DNA of 64,000 nt from Enterobacter sp. C2 (lineage in GTDB: Bacteria; Pseudomonadota; Gammaproteobacteria; Enterobacterales; Enterobacteriaceae): NCBI RefSeq assembly GCF_019880405.1, contig NZ_CP082269.1, positions 124,001 to 188,000 on the forward strand. Direction: 5' to 3'. The notes under the pieces are model-generated. The model did not search any database. It was given only the letters and a program-made list of their open reading frames with translations, and was not told the origin of the DNA. This document shows, in pieces, positions 52,645 through 62,383 of the stretch (within the stretch, counting starts at the first letter, position 1; each line of letters opens with the position of its first letter). A program made the position numbers and the translations under genes.

Positions 52645-55259
52645 GTCGTCTTGCCGCCTTGCTGCTGATCCCCCCGGTGAACGCCCGCCTGAGCGAGCGT
52701 TACCAGCTTTACCGGAGCCACGGCGCACCGGCGTTTAGCGCAGCCCTCGGCTGCCTGTGGACAATTCTTGCCTGGCTGTTTATTCCGCTGGAGCACCCGC
52801 GCTGGCAGCAGCTTCGTGCCCGCCACGCGGAGTTTTACCCCCATATTCGCGCCGAGCGCCCGCGTCCGCTCGATCCGGCCCGCTATCTGCTGCAAACCCT
52901 CTGGCTGCTGATCGGTGCGCATAACGCTCCGGCCGCGCGGCCGCGCAAGAGCAAGCGCGCACGCTTTACCCATTTCCGCCGCCGCTACCTCACCTGGCTG
53001 GACACCCTGCCAGCCAGGGTGAGCAGTCGGACAAGCCATATGGAAGGGGAGAAAGAGCTGGCCCACCTCAAGCCAGGCGTGCGTCGTTTTATCATCGGTG
53101 TGATTGTTTTCTTCTCGCTGGTCCTTGCTCTGCTCTGCATCACCCAGCCGTTTAATCCGTGGTCGCAGTTTATCTTCCTGCTGCTGCTGTGGGGCGTGGC
53201 CCTGCTGGTGCGCCGTATTCCAGGGCGCTTCTCGGCATTAATGCTGATTGTCCTGTCGCTGACCGTCTCCTGCCGCTACATCTGGTGGCGCTACACCTCG
53301 ACGCTAAACTGGAACGATCCGGTCAGCCTCGTTTGCGGCCTGGTGCTGCTGTTCGCCGAAACCTATGCGTGGATTGTGCTGGTGCTCGGCTACTTCCAGG
53401 TGGTGTGGCCGCTTAACCGTCAGCCGGTGTCGCTGCCGAAGGATATGTCCCTGTGGCCGTCGGTGGACATCTTCGTGCCGACCTACAACGAAGATCTCAA
53501 CGTGGTGAAGAACACGATCTACGCCGCGTTGGGTATCGACTGGCCAAAAGAGAAGCTGAAAATCTGGATCCTCGACGACGGTGGCCGCGAGTCGTTTCGT
53601 CAGTTTGCCGAGACGGTGGGGGTAGAGTACGTCGCCCGTACCACTCACGAACACGCGAAAGCAGGCAACATCAACAATGCCTTGCAGTATGCGAAAGGCG
53701 ATTTTGTCTCGATCTTTGACTGCGACCACGTGCCGACGCGCTCGTTCCTGCAGCTGACCATGGGCTGGTTTATCAAAGACAAGAAGCTGGCGATGATGCA
53801 GACCCCGCACCACTTCTTCTCGCCGGATCCGTTCGAGCGTAACCTGGGCCGCTTCCGCCAGACGCCGAACGAAGGCACCCTGTTCTACGGCCTGGTGCAG
53901 GACGGCAACGACATGTGGGATGCCACCTTCTTCTGCGGCTCCTGTGCGGTGATCCGCCGTGGTCCGCTGGATGAGATTGGCGGCATTGCGGTAGAGACCG
54001 TGACCGAAGATGCGCACACCTCTCTGCGCCTGCACCGTCGCGGCCACACCTCGGCCTATATGCGCATTCCGCAGGCGGCGGGGCTGGCAACCGAGAGCCT
54101 CTCTTCCCACATTGGGCAGCGTATTCGCTGGGCGCGCGGCATGGTACAGATCTTCCGGCTCGATAACCCGCTGTTTGGTAAAGGACTAAAGCTGGCGCAG
54201 CGGCTCTGCTACGTCAACGCCATGTTCCACTTCCTTTCCGGCGTGCCGCGGCTGATCTTCCTCACTGCGCCGCTGGCGTTCCTGCTGCTGCACGCCTATA
54301 TCATCTATGCGCCGGCGCTGATGATCGCCCTGTTCGTGCTGCCGCACATGGTTCATGCCAGCCTGACTAACTCCAAAATTCAGGGTAAATACCGCCACTC
54401 ATTCTGGAGTGAAATCTACGAAACGGTGCTGGCCTGGTATATCGCCAGACCCACCATGGTGGCGCTCTTTAACCCGCACAAGGGCAAGTTTAACGTGACC
54501 TCAAAAGGCGGCCTCGTCGAGGAGGAGTATGTGGACTGGGTGATCTCCCGGCCCTATATCTTCCTGGTGCTGCTGAACATTGTCGGCGTGCTGGTGGGCG
54601 TCTGGCGCTACTTCTACGGCCCGGAGACCGAGATGCTGACCGTGGTTGTCAGTATCGTCTGGGTCTTCTACAACCTGATTGTGCTGGGCGGTGCGGTGGC
54701 GGTGTCGGTAGAGAGCAAGCAGGTGCGCCGGGCGCATCGGGTTGAGATCTCTATGCCAGCGGCCATTGCCCGCGACGATGGTCATCTCTTCTCCTGTACG
54801 GTACACGACTTCTCTGACGGCGGGGTAGGGATCAAGATCAACGGCCAGTCGCAGGTGCTGGAGGGGCAGAAGGTCAATCTGCTGCTTAAGCGCGGCCAGC
54901 AGGAGTACGTTTTCCCGGCCCAGGTGGCGCGCGTCAACGGCAAGGAGGTGGGCCTGCAGCTGATGCCGCTGACCACCCGTCAGCATATCGATTTTGTCCA
55001 GTGTACCTTCGCGCGTGCTGACACCTGGGCGCTCTGGCAGGACAGCTTCCCGGAAGATAAACCGCTGGAGAGCCTGTTGGATATTCTTAAGCTTGGCTTC
55101 CGTGGCTATCGCCACTTGGCTGAATTTGCTCCATCGTCCGTGAAAATGATTTTCCGGACGCTTACTTCCCTGATCTCCTGGGTTGTATCGTTCATTCCCC
55201 GCCGACCTGCGCGGGGCATGGTGGTGCAGCAGCCGGATCCGGTTATGGCCCAACAATGA
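52641..55259 (+). CDS. bcsA: BcsA, cellulose synthase catalytic subunit (second operon)
   Basis: 872 residues, the E. coli length. An N-terminal extension of about 170 residues (MSRLAALLLIPPVNARLSERYQLY onward) absent from the first BcsA probably contacts BcsRQ and BcsF. The GT2 motifs follow: DIFVPTYNED near residue 276, ILDDGGR, FDCDHVPT, VTEDAHT and QRIRWARG. The PilZ domain has the c-di-GMP residues in RRAHR (near 697) and DFSDGG (near 723). Core of the c-di-GMP-controlled cellulose synthase with BcsB. Confidence 0.97.
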   Translation: MSRLAALLLIPPVNARLSERYQLYRSHGAPAFSAALGCLWTILAWLFIPLEHPRWQQLRARHAEFYPHIRAERPRPLDPARYLLQTLWLLIGAHNAPAARPRKSKRARFTHFRRRYLTWLDTLPARVSSRTSHMEGEKELAHLKPGVRRFIIGVIVFFSLVLALLCITQPFNPWSQFIFLLLLWGVALLVRRIPGRFSALMLIVLSLTVSCRYIWWRYTSTLNWNDPVSLVCGLVLLFAETYAWIVLVLGYFQVVWPLNRQPVSLPKDMSLWPSVDIFVPTYNEDLNVVKNTIYAALGIDWPKEKLKIWILDDGGRESFRQFAETVGVEYVARTTHEHAKAGNINNALQYAKGDFVSIFDCDHVPTRSFLQLTMGWFIKDKKLAMMQTPHHFFSPDPFERNLGRFRQTPNEGTLFYGLVQDGNDMWDATFFCGSCAVIRRGPLDEIGGIAVETVTEDAHTSLRLHRRGHTSAYMRIPQAAGLATESLSSHIGQRIRWARGMVQIFRLDNPLFGKGLKLAQRLCYVNAMFHFLSGVPRLIFLTAPLAFLLLHAYIIYAPALMIALFVLPHMVHASLTNSKIQGKYRHSFWSEIYETVLAWYIARPTMVALFNPHKGKFNVTSKGGLVEEEYVDWVISRPYIFLVLLNIVGVLVGVWRYFYGPETEMLTVVVSIVWVFYNLIVLGGAVAVSVESKQVRRAHRVEISMPAAIARDDGHLFSCTVHDFSDGGVGIKINGQSQVLEGQKVNLLLKRGQQEYVFPAQVARVNGKEVGLQLMPLTTRQHIDFVQCTFARADTWALWQDSFPEDKPLESLLDILKLGFRGYRHLAEFAPSSVKMIFRTLTSLISWVVSFIPRRPARGMVVQQPDPVMAQQ

Positions 55260-55269
55260 TGATAATGCG

Positions 55270-57636
55270 ATGAAAAGAAAACTTTCCTGGATTTGTGCAG
55301 TGGCGGTTGGGATGAGTGCTTTCCCGTCGTTGGTCACCCATGCAGCACCGGCCAATTCGATGGTTACCGTGCCTGCCGCACCTGAGACGCCTGCCGCGCA
55401 GGCCGCTGTGCCCGTTGCTGCTGCCGAACCGCAGGCCGTCGGCCAGGTGATGCCTGGCGTCACCGGTGCCAATGCGCCTATCGTTGCGGAGAACGCGCCG
55501 TCGCGGGAGGTTAAGCTCTCTTTCGCCCAGATCGCACCGCCACCGGGCAGCATGGTGCTGCGTGGCGTTCAGCCCGACGGCCAGATCGAGTTTGGGATGC
55601 GCAGCGACGAAGTGGTGTCGAAGGCGATGCTGAACCTGGAGTACACCCCGTCGCCGTCACTGCTGCCGGTGCAGTCGCAGCTGAAGGTCTATCTGAACGA
55701 TGAGCTGATGGGCGTCCTGCCAGTCACCAAAGAGCAGCTAGGCAAAAAGACGCTGGCCCAGCTGGCTATCGACCCGCTCTATATCACTGACTTCAACCGG
55801 GTGCGGCTGGAGTTCGTCGGCCACTACCGCGACGTCTGCGAAAACCCGGCCAGCAGTACGCTGTGGATGGACGTCGGACGCAGCAGCTCTCTGGAGATGA
55901 CCTACCAGACCCTGCCGCTGAAAAACGACCTGTCACACTTCCCGGTGCCGTTCTATGACGCCCGTGATAACCGTCCGCTGGTACTGCCGATGGTCTTTGC
56001 TGGCGCACCGGCGCTGGCGCAGCAGCAGGCGGCGGGCATTGTTGCCTCCTTCTTTGGCTCCCGTATGGGCTGGCGCGGCCAGAGCTTCCCGGTGCTCTAC
56101 AACGGCCTGCCGGATCGCAACGCCATCGTGTTTGCCACCAACGATAAGCGTCCAGATTTCCTGCGCGACGTGCCGGCGGTGAACGCCCCGACGGTGATGA
56201 TGATGGATTACCCTCAGAACCCGTACGTGAAGCTGCTGGTGGTCCTTGGCCGCGACGATAAAGATCTGCTCCAGGCGGCGAAGGGCATTGCCCAGGGCAA
56301 CGTGCTGTTCCGGGGCGATCGCGTAGAGGTAAACGATGTTAAGCCGCTGCTGGCCCGTAAGCCGTACGACGCACCAAACTGGGTGCGTACCGACCGGGCG
56401 ATCTCGTTTGGCGAGCTGAAAAGCTACGAGGAGCAGCTGCAGTCGGTTGGCCTTGAGCCGAACCCGATCAGCGTAGCGCTGAACCTGCCGCCGGATCTCT
56501 ATCTGCTGCGCAGCACCGGCATCGATATGGATCTCAACTATCGCTACACCGCGCCGCCGACCAAAGACAGCTCGCGGATGGATATCAGCCTGAACAACCA
56601 GTTCCTGCAATCTTTCAGCCTCACCAGCAACCAGGATACCAACCGCCTGCTGCTGCGCCTGCCGGTTCTGCAGGGGCTGTTGGATAGCAAAACTGCCGTT
56701 ACCATTCCGGCGCTGCAGCTGGGGGCCCTCAACACGCTGCGCTTTGACTTCCAGTACATGAACCCGATGCCGGGCGGTACCGTCGATAACTGCGTCACCT
56801 TCCAGCCGGTGCAGAACCGGGTGGTGATTGGCGATGACTCGACCATCGACTTCTCGAAGTATTACCACTTTATTGCGATGCCGGACCTGCGCGCCTTTGC
56901 TAACGCGGGCTTCCCGTTCAGCCGAATGGCGGACCTTGCGGACACCATCGTGGTGCTGCCCGCTAACCCAACCCAGGGCCAGCTGGCGACGCTGCTGGAC
57001 TCCATCGGCCAGCTTGGGGCACAAACCGGCCTTCCGGCGGTTAACCTGACCCTGACCAATGACGGCAGCCAGATCCAGAACAAGGATGCCGACGTGCTGG
57101 TTATCGGTACCATTCCGGATAGCCTGAAAGATGACAAGCGTATCGACCTGCTGGTGCAGGCGACGCAGAGCTGGGTGAAGACCCCGCAGCGCCAGACGAC
57201 CTTCCCGTCTATCGTCCCGGATAACACCGATCGCCAGGCTGATGCCCAGACGGCGGTGACCTCCAGCGGCCCGATGGCGGCCATTGTCGGCTTCCAGTCC
57301 CCATACAACGATCAGCGCAGCGTCATTGCCCTGCTGGCAGACAGCCCGCGCGGCTACGAGCTACTGAACGAGGCGATGAACGACAGCGGTAAGCGTGCGG
57401 CAATGTATGGTTCCGTCACGGTGATCCGCGAGTCCGGCGTAAATGGTCTGCGGGTAGGAGATGTCTACTATGTCGGCCACCTGCCGTGGTTCGAGCGTAT
57501 CTGGTATGCGCTCTCTAACCATCCGGTGCTGCTGGCGGTGCTCGCCGCCGTGAGCGTCGTGCTGCTGGCTTGGGTACTGTGGCGTCTGCTGCGTATCATT
57601 AGCCGCCGCCGTCTCGACCCGCATGATGACGAGTAA
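55270..57636 (+). CDS. bcsB: BcsB, cellulose synthase periplasmic subunit (second operon)
   Basis: 788-residue partner of BcsA. Signal peptide MKRKLSWICAVAVGMSAFPSLVTHA; an Ala/Pro-rich linker (APETPAAQAAVPVAAAEPQA) precedes the carbohydrate-binding and flavodoxin-like domains, and a C-terminal helix (LLAVLAAVSVVLLAWVLW) anchors it. The ATG at 55270 lies 10 bp after bcsA; the open frame extends back to 55183 inside bcsA, but that part has no family match. Three bases separate it from bcsZ. Confidence 0.95.
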   Translation: MKRKLSWICAVAVGMSAFPSLVTHAAPANSMVTVPAAPETPAAQAAVPVAAAEPQAVGQVMPGVTGANAPIVAENAPSREVKLSFAQIAPPPGSMVLRGVQPDGQIEFGMRSDEVVSKAMLNLEYTPSPSLLPVQSQLKVYLNDELMGVLPVTKEQLGKKTLAQLAIDPLYITDFNRVRLEFVGHYRDVCENPASSTLWMDVGRSSSLEMTYQTLPLKNDLSHFPVPFYDARDNRPLVLPMVFAGAPALAQQQAAGIVASFFGSRMGWRGQSFPVLYNGLPDRNAIVFATNDKRPDFLRDVPAVNAPTVMMMDYPQNPYVKLLVVLGRDDKDLLQAAKGIAQGNVLFRGDRVEVNDVKPLLARKPYDAPNWVRTDRAISFGELKSYEEQLQSVGLEPNPISVALNLPPDLYLLRSTGIDMDLNYRYTAPPTKDSSRMDISLNNQFLQSFSLTSNQDTNRLLLRLPVLQGLLDSKTAVTIPALQLGALNTLRFDFQYMNPMPGGTVDNCVTFQPVQNRVVIGDDSTIDFSKYYHFIAMPDLRAFANAGFPFSRMADLADTIVVLPANPTQGQLATLLDSIGQLGAQTGLPAVNLTLTNDGSQIQNKDADVLVIGTIPDSLKDDKRIDLLVQATQSWVKTPQRQTTFPSIVPDNTDRQADAQTAVTSSGPMAAIVGFQSPYNDQRSVIALLADSPRGYELLNEAMNDSGKRAAMYGSVTVIRESGVNGLRVGDVYYVGHLPWFERIWYALSNHPVLLAVLAAVSVVLLAWVLWRLLRIISRRRLDPHDDE

Positions 57637-57639
57637 GCC

Positions 57640-58743
57640 ATGAAAACCTTACTCCGTGGCGCGATAGCGGCCACCCTGCTGCTGGCGGCGGCAAGTACGC
57701 ACGCCGCCTGTAGCTGGCCGGCCTGGTTGCAGTTTAAAAAAGATTACCTCAGCGACGGTGGTCGGGTGATCGACCCCAGCGACGCCCGGAAGATCACTAC
57801 CTCCGAGGGGCAGAGCTACGGGCTGTTTTTTGCTCTTGCCGCCAACGACCGTCCCGGTTTTGACACGATCTTAACCTGGACTGAGGATAACCTCGCCGAG
57901 GGCGATCTCGCGGCCCATCTTCCCGCCTGGCTGTGGGGCAAGAAGGGGGAAGAGGAGTGGGCCGTGCTGGACACCAACTCTGCCTCCGACGCCGATATCT
58001 GGATCGTCTGGTCGCTGTTTGAAGCCGGACGCCTGTGGAAAGAGCCGCGCTACACCGCGCTGGCCCAGGGGCTGCTCAAGCATATCGTCAGTGAAGAGGT
58101 GGTGAGCGTGCCGGGGCTGGGCTCTATGCTGCTGCCGGGTAAAATTGGCTTCGCTGAGAAAGAGAGCTGGCGCTTTAACCCCAGCTATCTGCCGCCGCAG
58201 GTGGCGCAGTATCTCACCCGCTTTGGCGCGCCCTGGACCACGCTGCGAGAGACTAATCTGCGGCTGCTGCTGGAGACGGCTCCCAAAGGCTTCTCCCCGG
58301 ACTGGGTAAGCTATGAGAAAAATCACGGCTGGAACCTGAAGCTGGAGAGCAAGCTGGTCTCCAGCTACGACGCCATCCGCGTCTACCTGTGGGTCGGTAT
58401 GATGCACGACAGCGATCTGCAAAAAAATCGCCTGCTGGCGCGCCTTAAGCCAATGGCGGCAATAACGGCGAAAAACGGCGTGCCGCCGGAGAAGGTCAAC
58501 GTGACAACCGGTGTGGCCCAGGGTAACGGCGCGACGGGCTTCTCTGCCGCTCTGCTGCCGTTTATGCAAAACCGCGATGCACAAGCGGTGCTGCGCCAGC
58601 GCGTTGCCGATAATCCGCCCGGCAGTGACGCCTATTACAGCTACGTGCTTACCCTCTTCGGACAGGGCTGGGATGAGCACCGTTTTCGTTTCACCTCCCA
58701 AGGTGAACTCCAACCTGACTGGGGCCAGGAATGCGCACGCTAA
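57640..58743 (+). CDS. bcsZ: BcsZ, periplasmic endo-1,4-glucanase (GH8, second operon)
   Basis: 367 residues, near the E. coli BcsZ length. Signal peptide [22 protein letters not shown]. The catalytic glutamate lies in [18 protein letters not shown] (E55 in E. coli) and [16 protein letters not shown] carries the catalytic Asp region. ATG 3 bp after bcsB; its last 13 bp overlap bcsC. A distinct protein from the first-operon BcsZ, sharing family motifs only. Confidence 0.95.
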   Translation: MKTLLRGAIAATLLLAAASTHAACSWPAWLQFKKDYLSDGGRVIDPSDARKITTSEGQSYGLFFALAANDRPGFDTILTWTEDNLAEGDLAAHLPAWLWGKKGEEEWAVLDTNSASDADIWIVWSLFEAGRLWKEPRYTALAQGLLKHIVSEEVVSVPGLGSMLLPGKIGFAEKESWRFNPSYLPPQVAQYLTRFGAPWTTLRETNLRLLLETAPKGFSPDWVSYEKNHGWNLKLESKLVSSYDAIRVYLWVGMMHDSDLQKNRLLARLKPMAAITAKNGVPPEKVNVTTGVAQGNGATGFSAALLPFMQNRDAQAVLRQRVADNPPGSDAYYSYVLTLFGQGWDEHRFRFTSQGELQPDWGQECAR

Positions 58744-61700
58744 CCCTACGCTTACTTGCTTTATCGCTGGGCATCGCGCTGATGCCAAAGACGTATGCGG
58801 CCCCGACAGCCCAGCAGCAACAGCTGCTGGAGCAGGTTCGGCTCGGAGAATCCACTCGTCGTGAGGATCTGGTGCGCCAGTCGCTCTACCGGCTGGAACT
58901 TATCGATCCCAATAATCCCGAGGTGATTGCCGCCCGCCAGCGCTATCTGCTGCGCCAGGGCGACACCGCAGGCGCGCAGCAGCAGCTCGATCGGCTCGCC
59001 CAGCTTGCGCCCAACTCTGCGGCCTACCGCGAAGCGCAAAGCGCGATGACGCTCTCTACCGCGCAAGGGCGGCAGGGGTTGCAGGAGGCGCGGCTGCTGG
59101 CGACGACCGGCCACACGGCGGAGGCCATCGCGGCCTACGACAAGCTATTGCAGGGTAACCCGCCGGAGAGCGATCTCGCTGCCGAGTACTGGACGCTGGT
59201 GGCGAAGGTTCCCGAGCGGCGTAGCCAGGCCATTACTCAGCTGAAGAGTGCTAACGATCGCTATCCTGGCAACCCTCAGCTACAAAACTCGCTGGCGCAG
59301 CTGCTGTTTGCCAGCGGACGCAGCGACGAAGGCTATACCGTCCTGCGGCAGATGGCGAAGTCGGGTACCACCCGTGAAGCGGCAGCTGCCATCTGGTATC
59401 AACAGATTCAAAACATGCCGGTGAGCGATGCCAGCGTGCAGGCGCTGCAACAGTTCCTGAACCAGTTTAGCGACGGCGACACGGTGGAGACCGCCCGAGC
59501 GACGCTGGCGAAACAACAGCAGCAGCTGGCCGATCCGGCGTTTCGTGCCCGCTCCCGTGGGCTGGCCGCAGTGGACGCCGGGCAGGGCGGGCAGGCTATC
59601 GCCCCGCTACAGCAGGCGCTGAACGCCGACCAGAACGACGCTGAAACCACCGGGGCGCTCGGCCAGGCTTATTCGCAAAAGGGCGATCGCGCCCGGGCGG
59701 TTCCCCTGCTAGAGAAAGCCATTGCCCTTGCGCCGCAGAGCAGCAATCGCAGCAAGTGGGACAGCCTCCTGCAAACTAACCGCTACTGGCTGCTGATCCA
59801 GCAGGGTGACGCCGCGCTGAAGGCCAATAATCCCGCGCAGGCGGAACGACTTTACCAGCAGGCGCGCGCGGTAGATAACACCGACAGCTACGCGGTGCTG
59901 GGGCTGGGGGACGCCGCCGTGGCCCGCAAGGACAGCGCCGCCGCCGAACGCTACTATCAGCAGGCGCTGCGCATGGACAGCGGCAACAGCAACGCGATTC
60001 GCGGCCTGGCTAATCTCTATCGCGAGCAGTCGCCGGAAAAAGCCTCCGCCTGGATTGCCGCACTCCCTGCCAGCCAGCGCCGCAGCGTGGATGACATTGA
60101 GCGCAGTCTTGCCAACGACCGGCTGGCGCAGCAGGCTGAAACCCTGGAGAACCAGGGTCGCTGGGCGCAAGCAGCTGACGTTCAGCGCCGTCGGCTGGCG
60201 GCCGATCCGGACAGCGTCTGGATCGCCTACCGCCTCTCCCGCGATCTCTGGAGCGCCGGACAGCACGCCGAGGCCGACGCGCAGATGCGCGATCTGGTTC
60301 GCCGCCAGCCTAACGATCCCACCCAGGTTTACGCCTACAGCCTCTATCTCTCCGGCAACGAACAGGATCGTGCCGCGCTGGCGCACCTTAACACCCTGCC
60401 GCGCAGCAAATGGGACAGCAATATGCAGGAGCTGGCGAGCCGCCTTGAGGGCAACCAGCTGCTGGAGACCGCCAACCGCCTGCGCGACAGCGGCAAGGAG
60501 TCTGAGGCTGAAGCCCTGCTTAGGCAGCGGCCCGCCTCCACGCGTATCGATCTCACTCTCGCAGACTGGGCGCAGCAGCGCGGTGATTACGCTGCTGCCC
60601 GAACCGGGTACGAAACTGTGCTGGCCCGTGAGCCAGCTAACGCCGATGCTCGCCTGAGCCTGGTAGAGGTGGCGATTGCCGAGGGTAATCCACTTGCGGC
60701 ACGCCAGCAGCTGGCGGCGATGAACGAGATGCCGCAGACCGAGCCGCCGTCTATCAACATGCAGCGGCGAATGGCGCTGGTGCGGGCGCAGCTGGGGGAC
60801 AAGGTTTTGGCCCAGCGCACCTACGACACCCTCGTGCCCGAGGCGAAGACCCTGCCGCCGTCGCAGGACAGCGCCCTGGTGCTGCGTGACTACGCCCGCT
60901 TCCAGCAATCCAACGGTCAGCCGCAGCTAGCCCTGGCGAGCTATAACGAGGCGATGGTTGCCGCAGGCATTGCGCCAGCACCCGCCCGGGATAACGACAC
61001 CTTTACCCGCCAGACGCGTAACGATGCCAATGATGACTGGCTGAAGCGCGGCCTGCGCAGCGACGCCGCCGATCTCTATCGCCAGCAGGATCTCAACGTC
61101 ACGCTGGCGCATGACTACTGGGGCTCCAGCGGCACCGGCGGTTACTCCGATCTGAAGGCCAACACCACCATGCTGCAGGCCGATGCGCCGCTTGCCGATG
61201 GTCGGATGTTCTTCCGTACCGACTACGTCAATATGAACGCGGGCTCTTTCGCCACCGATGAGAACGGGCTATACGATCCCAACTGGGGGACCTGCGGTCA
61301 GCTCAGCTGCGTCAACGGCGATAAGAGCCAGTCTGATGGCGGGGCGAGCATTGCCGTCGGCTGGCGCAACGATACCTGGGCAGGGGATATCGGCACCACG
61401 CCGATGGGCTTCCGGGTGGTGGATATCGTTGGCGGCCTGAGCTACAGCAACGATCTCGGCCCGGTAGGCTATACGCTGGACGTGCATCGTCGACCGATAT
61501 CCAGCTCCCTGCTGGCCTTCGGCGGCCAGAAAGATGCTTCCAGCTACTATCATGACCCGGAAGATCCCGATAACGACAACGGTAACGATCGCGGCGGCAC
61601 CGGCAAGACCTGGGGTGGCGTTCGATCCACCGGCGGTGGGGTGAGCCTGAGCTATGACCAGGGCGAAGCGAACGGCGTCTGGGCGAGCCTGAGCGCTGAC

Positions 61701-62270
61701 TCGCTCACCGGTAAGAACGTGGATGACAACTGGCGCGTGCGCTGGATGTCGGGCTATTACTACAAGCTGGTCAACGAAGATAACCGCCGTCTCACCGTCG
61801 GCCTGAACAATATGCTCTGGCACTACGACAAAGATCTGAGTGGCTACTCGCTGGGCCAGGGGGGCTACTACAGCCCGCAGAAATATCTCTCGTTTGCCGT
61901 GCCGGTCACGTGGCGTGAACGCACCGAGAACTGGTCGTGGGAGCTGGGCGGCTCGGTCTCCTGGTCGCACTCGGCCACCAGTACCCAGGCTACCTACCCC
62001 AAGCTTAACCTGATCCCGGACACCTATCGCGCTCGGGCGGCCGATGAGAAAGAATTTGGATCGAAAAGTAACGGCTTTGGCTATACGGCGCGCGCCCTGC
62101 TTGAACGCCGTATTACCGCTAACTGGTTCGTTGGCGCGGCCATTGATATTCAGCAGGCGGAGGATTATACCCCGAGCCACGGCATGCTCTACGTCCGCTA
62201 CTCCCAGGCGGGCTGGCAGGGCGATATGGACTCGCCGCCGCAGGCGCTGACGCCTCACGCAGACTGGTAA
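58731..62270 (+). CDS. bcsC: BcsC, cellulose export TPR-porin (second operon)
   Basis: 1179-residue outer-membrane exporter (E. coli about 1157). Signal peptide [23 protein letters not shown], a long TPR superhelix (for example [32 protein letters not shown]) and a C-terminal beta-barrel from about residue 780 with [15 protein letters not shown] and a final [12 protein letters not shown]. The ATG follows CCAGGA inside the end of bcs[14 protein letters not shown] loop in the barrel (near residue 950) is strongly polar. Confidence 0.95.
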   Translation: MRTLTLRLLALSLGIALMPKTYAAPTAQQQQLLEQVRLGESTRREDLVRQSLYRLELIDPNNPEVIAARQRYLLRQGDTAGAQQQLDRLAQLAPNSAAYREAQSAMTLSTAQGRQGLQEARLLATTGHTAEAIAAYDKLLQGNPPESDLAAEYWTLVAKVPERRSQAITQLKSANDRYPGNPQLQNSLAQLLFASGRSDEGYTVLRQMAKSGTTREAAAAIWYQQIQNMPVSDASVQALQQFLNQFSDGDTVETARATLAKQQQQLADPAFRARSRGLAAVDAGQGGQAIAPLQQALNADQNDAETTGALGQAYSQKGDRARAVPLLEKAIALAPQSSNRSKWDSLLQTNRYWLLIQQGDAALKANNPAQAERLYQQARAVDNTDSYAVLGLGDAAVARKDSAAAERYYQQALRMDSGNSNAIRGLANLYREQSPEKASAWIAALPASQRRSVDDIERSLANDRLAQQAETLENQGRWAQAADVQRRRLAADPDSVWIAYRLSRDLWSAGQHAEADAQMRDLVRRQPNDPTQVYAYSLYLSGNEQDRAALAHLNTLPRSKWDSNMQELASRLEGNQLLETANRLRDSGKESEAEALLRQRPASTRIDLTLADWAQQRGDYAAARTGYETVLAREPANADARLSLVEVAIAEGNPLAARQQLAAMNEMPQTEPPSINMQRRMALVRAQLGDKVLAQRTYDTLVPEAKTLPPSQDSALVLRDYARFQQSNGQPQLALASYNEAMVAAGIAPAPARDNDTFTRQTRNDANDDWLKRGLRSDAADLYRQQDLNVTLAHDYWGSSGTGGYSDLKANTTMLQADAPLADGRMFFRTDYVNMNAGSFATDENGLYDPNWGTCGQLSCVNGDKSQSDGGASIAVGWRNDTWAGDIGTTPMGFRVVDIVGGLSYSNDLGPVGYTLDVHRRPISSSLLAFGGQKDASSYYHDPEDPDNDNGNDRGGTGKTWGGVRSTGGGVSLSYDQGEANGVWASLSADSLTGKNVDDNWRVRWMSGYYYKLVNEDNRRLTVGLNNMLWHYDKDLSGYSLGQGGYYSPQKYLSFAVPVTWRERTENWSWELGGSVSWSHSATSTQATYPKLNLIPDTYRARAADEKEFGSKSNGFGYTARALLERRITANWFVGAAIDIQQAEDYTPSHGMLYVRYSQAGWQGDMDSPPQALTPHADW

Positions 62271-62302
62271 CGCGCAAGGCTCTCTATCCCGGTCTTAATC
62301 TA

Positions 62303-62329
62303 CTGTCAGAATCGAGTATACTCTGACAG
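62303..62329. promoter_or_regulatory. Inverted repeat upstream of pdeK
   Basis: CTGTCAGA (62303-62310) and TCTGACAG (62322-62329) are perfect complements with an 11-bp centre that contains TATACT (62317-62322), a good -10 box. The layout fits an operator overlapping a pdeK promoter; a hairpin is the alternative. Confidence 0.45.
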
Positions 62330-62383
62330 CAGGCAGGTAGCCGTCGGTTACTTTTGCAGACACGGAGTATTTGGAGAGTCAAT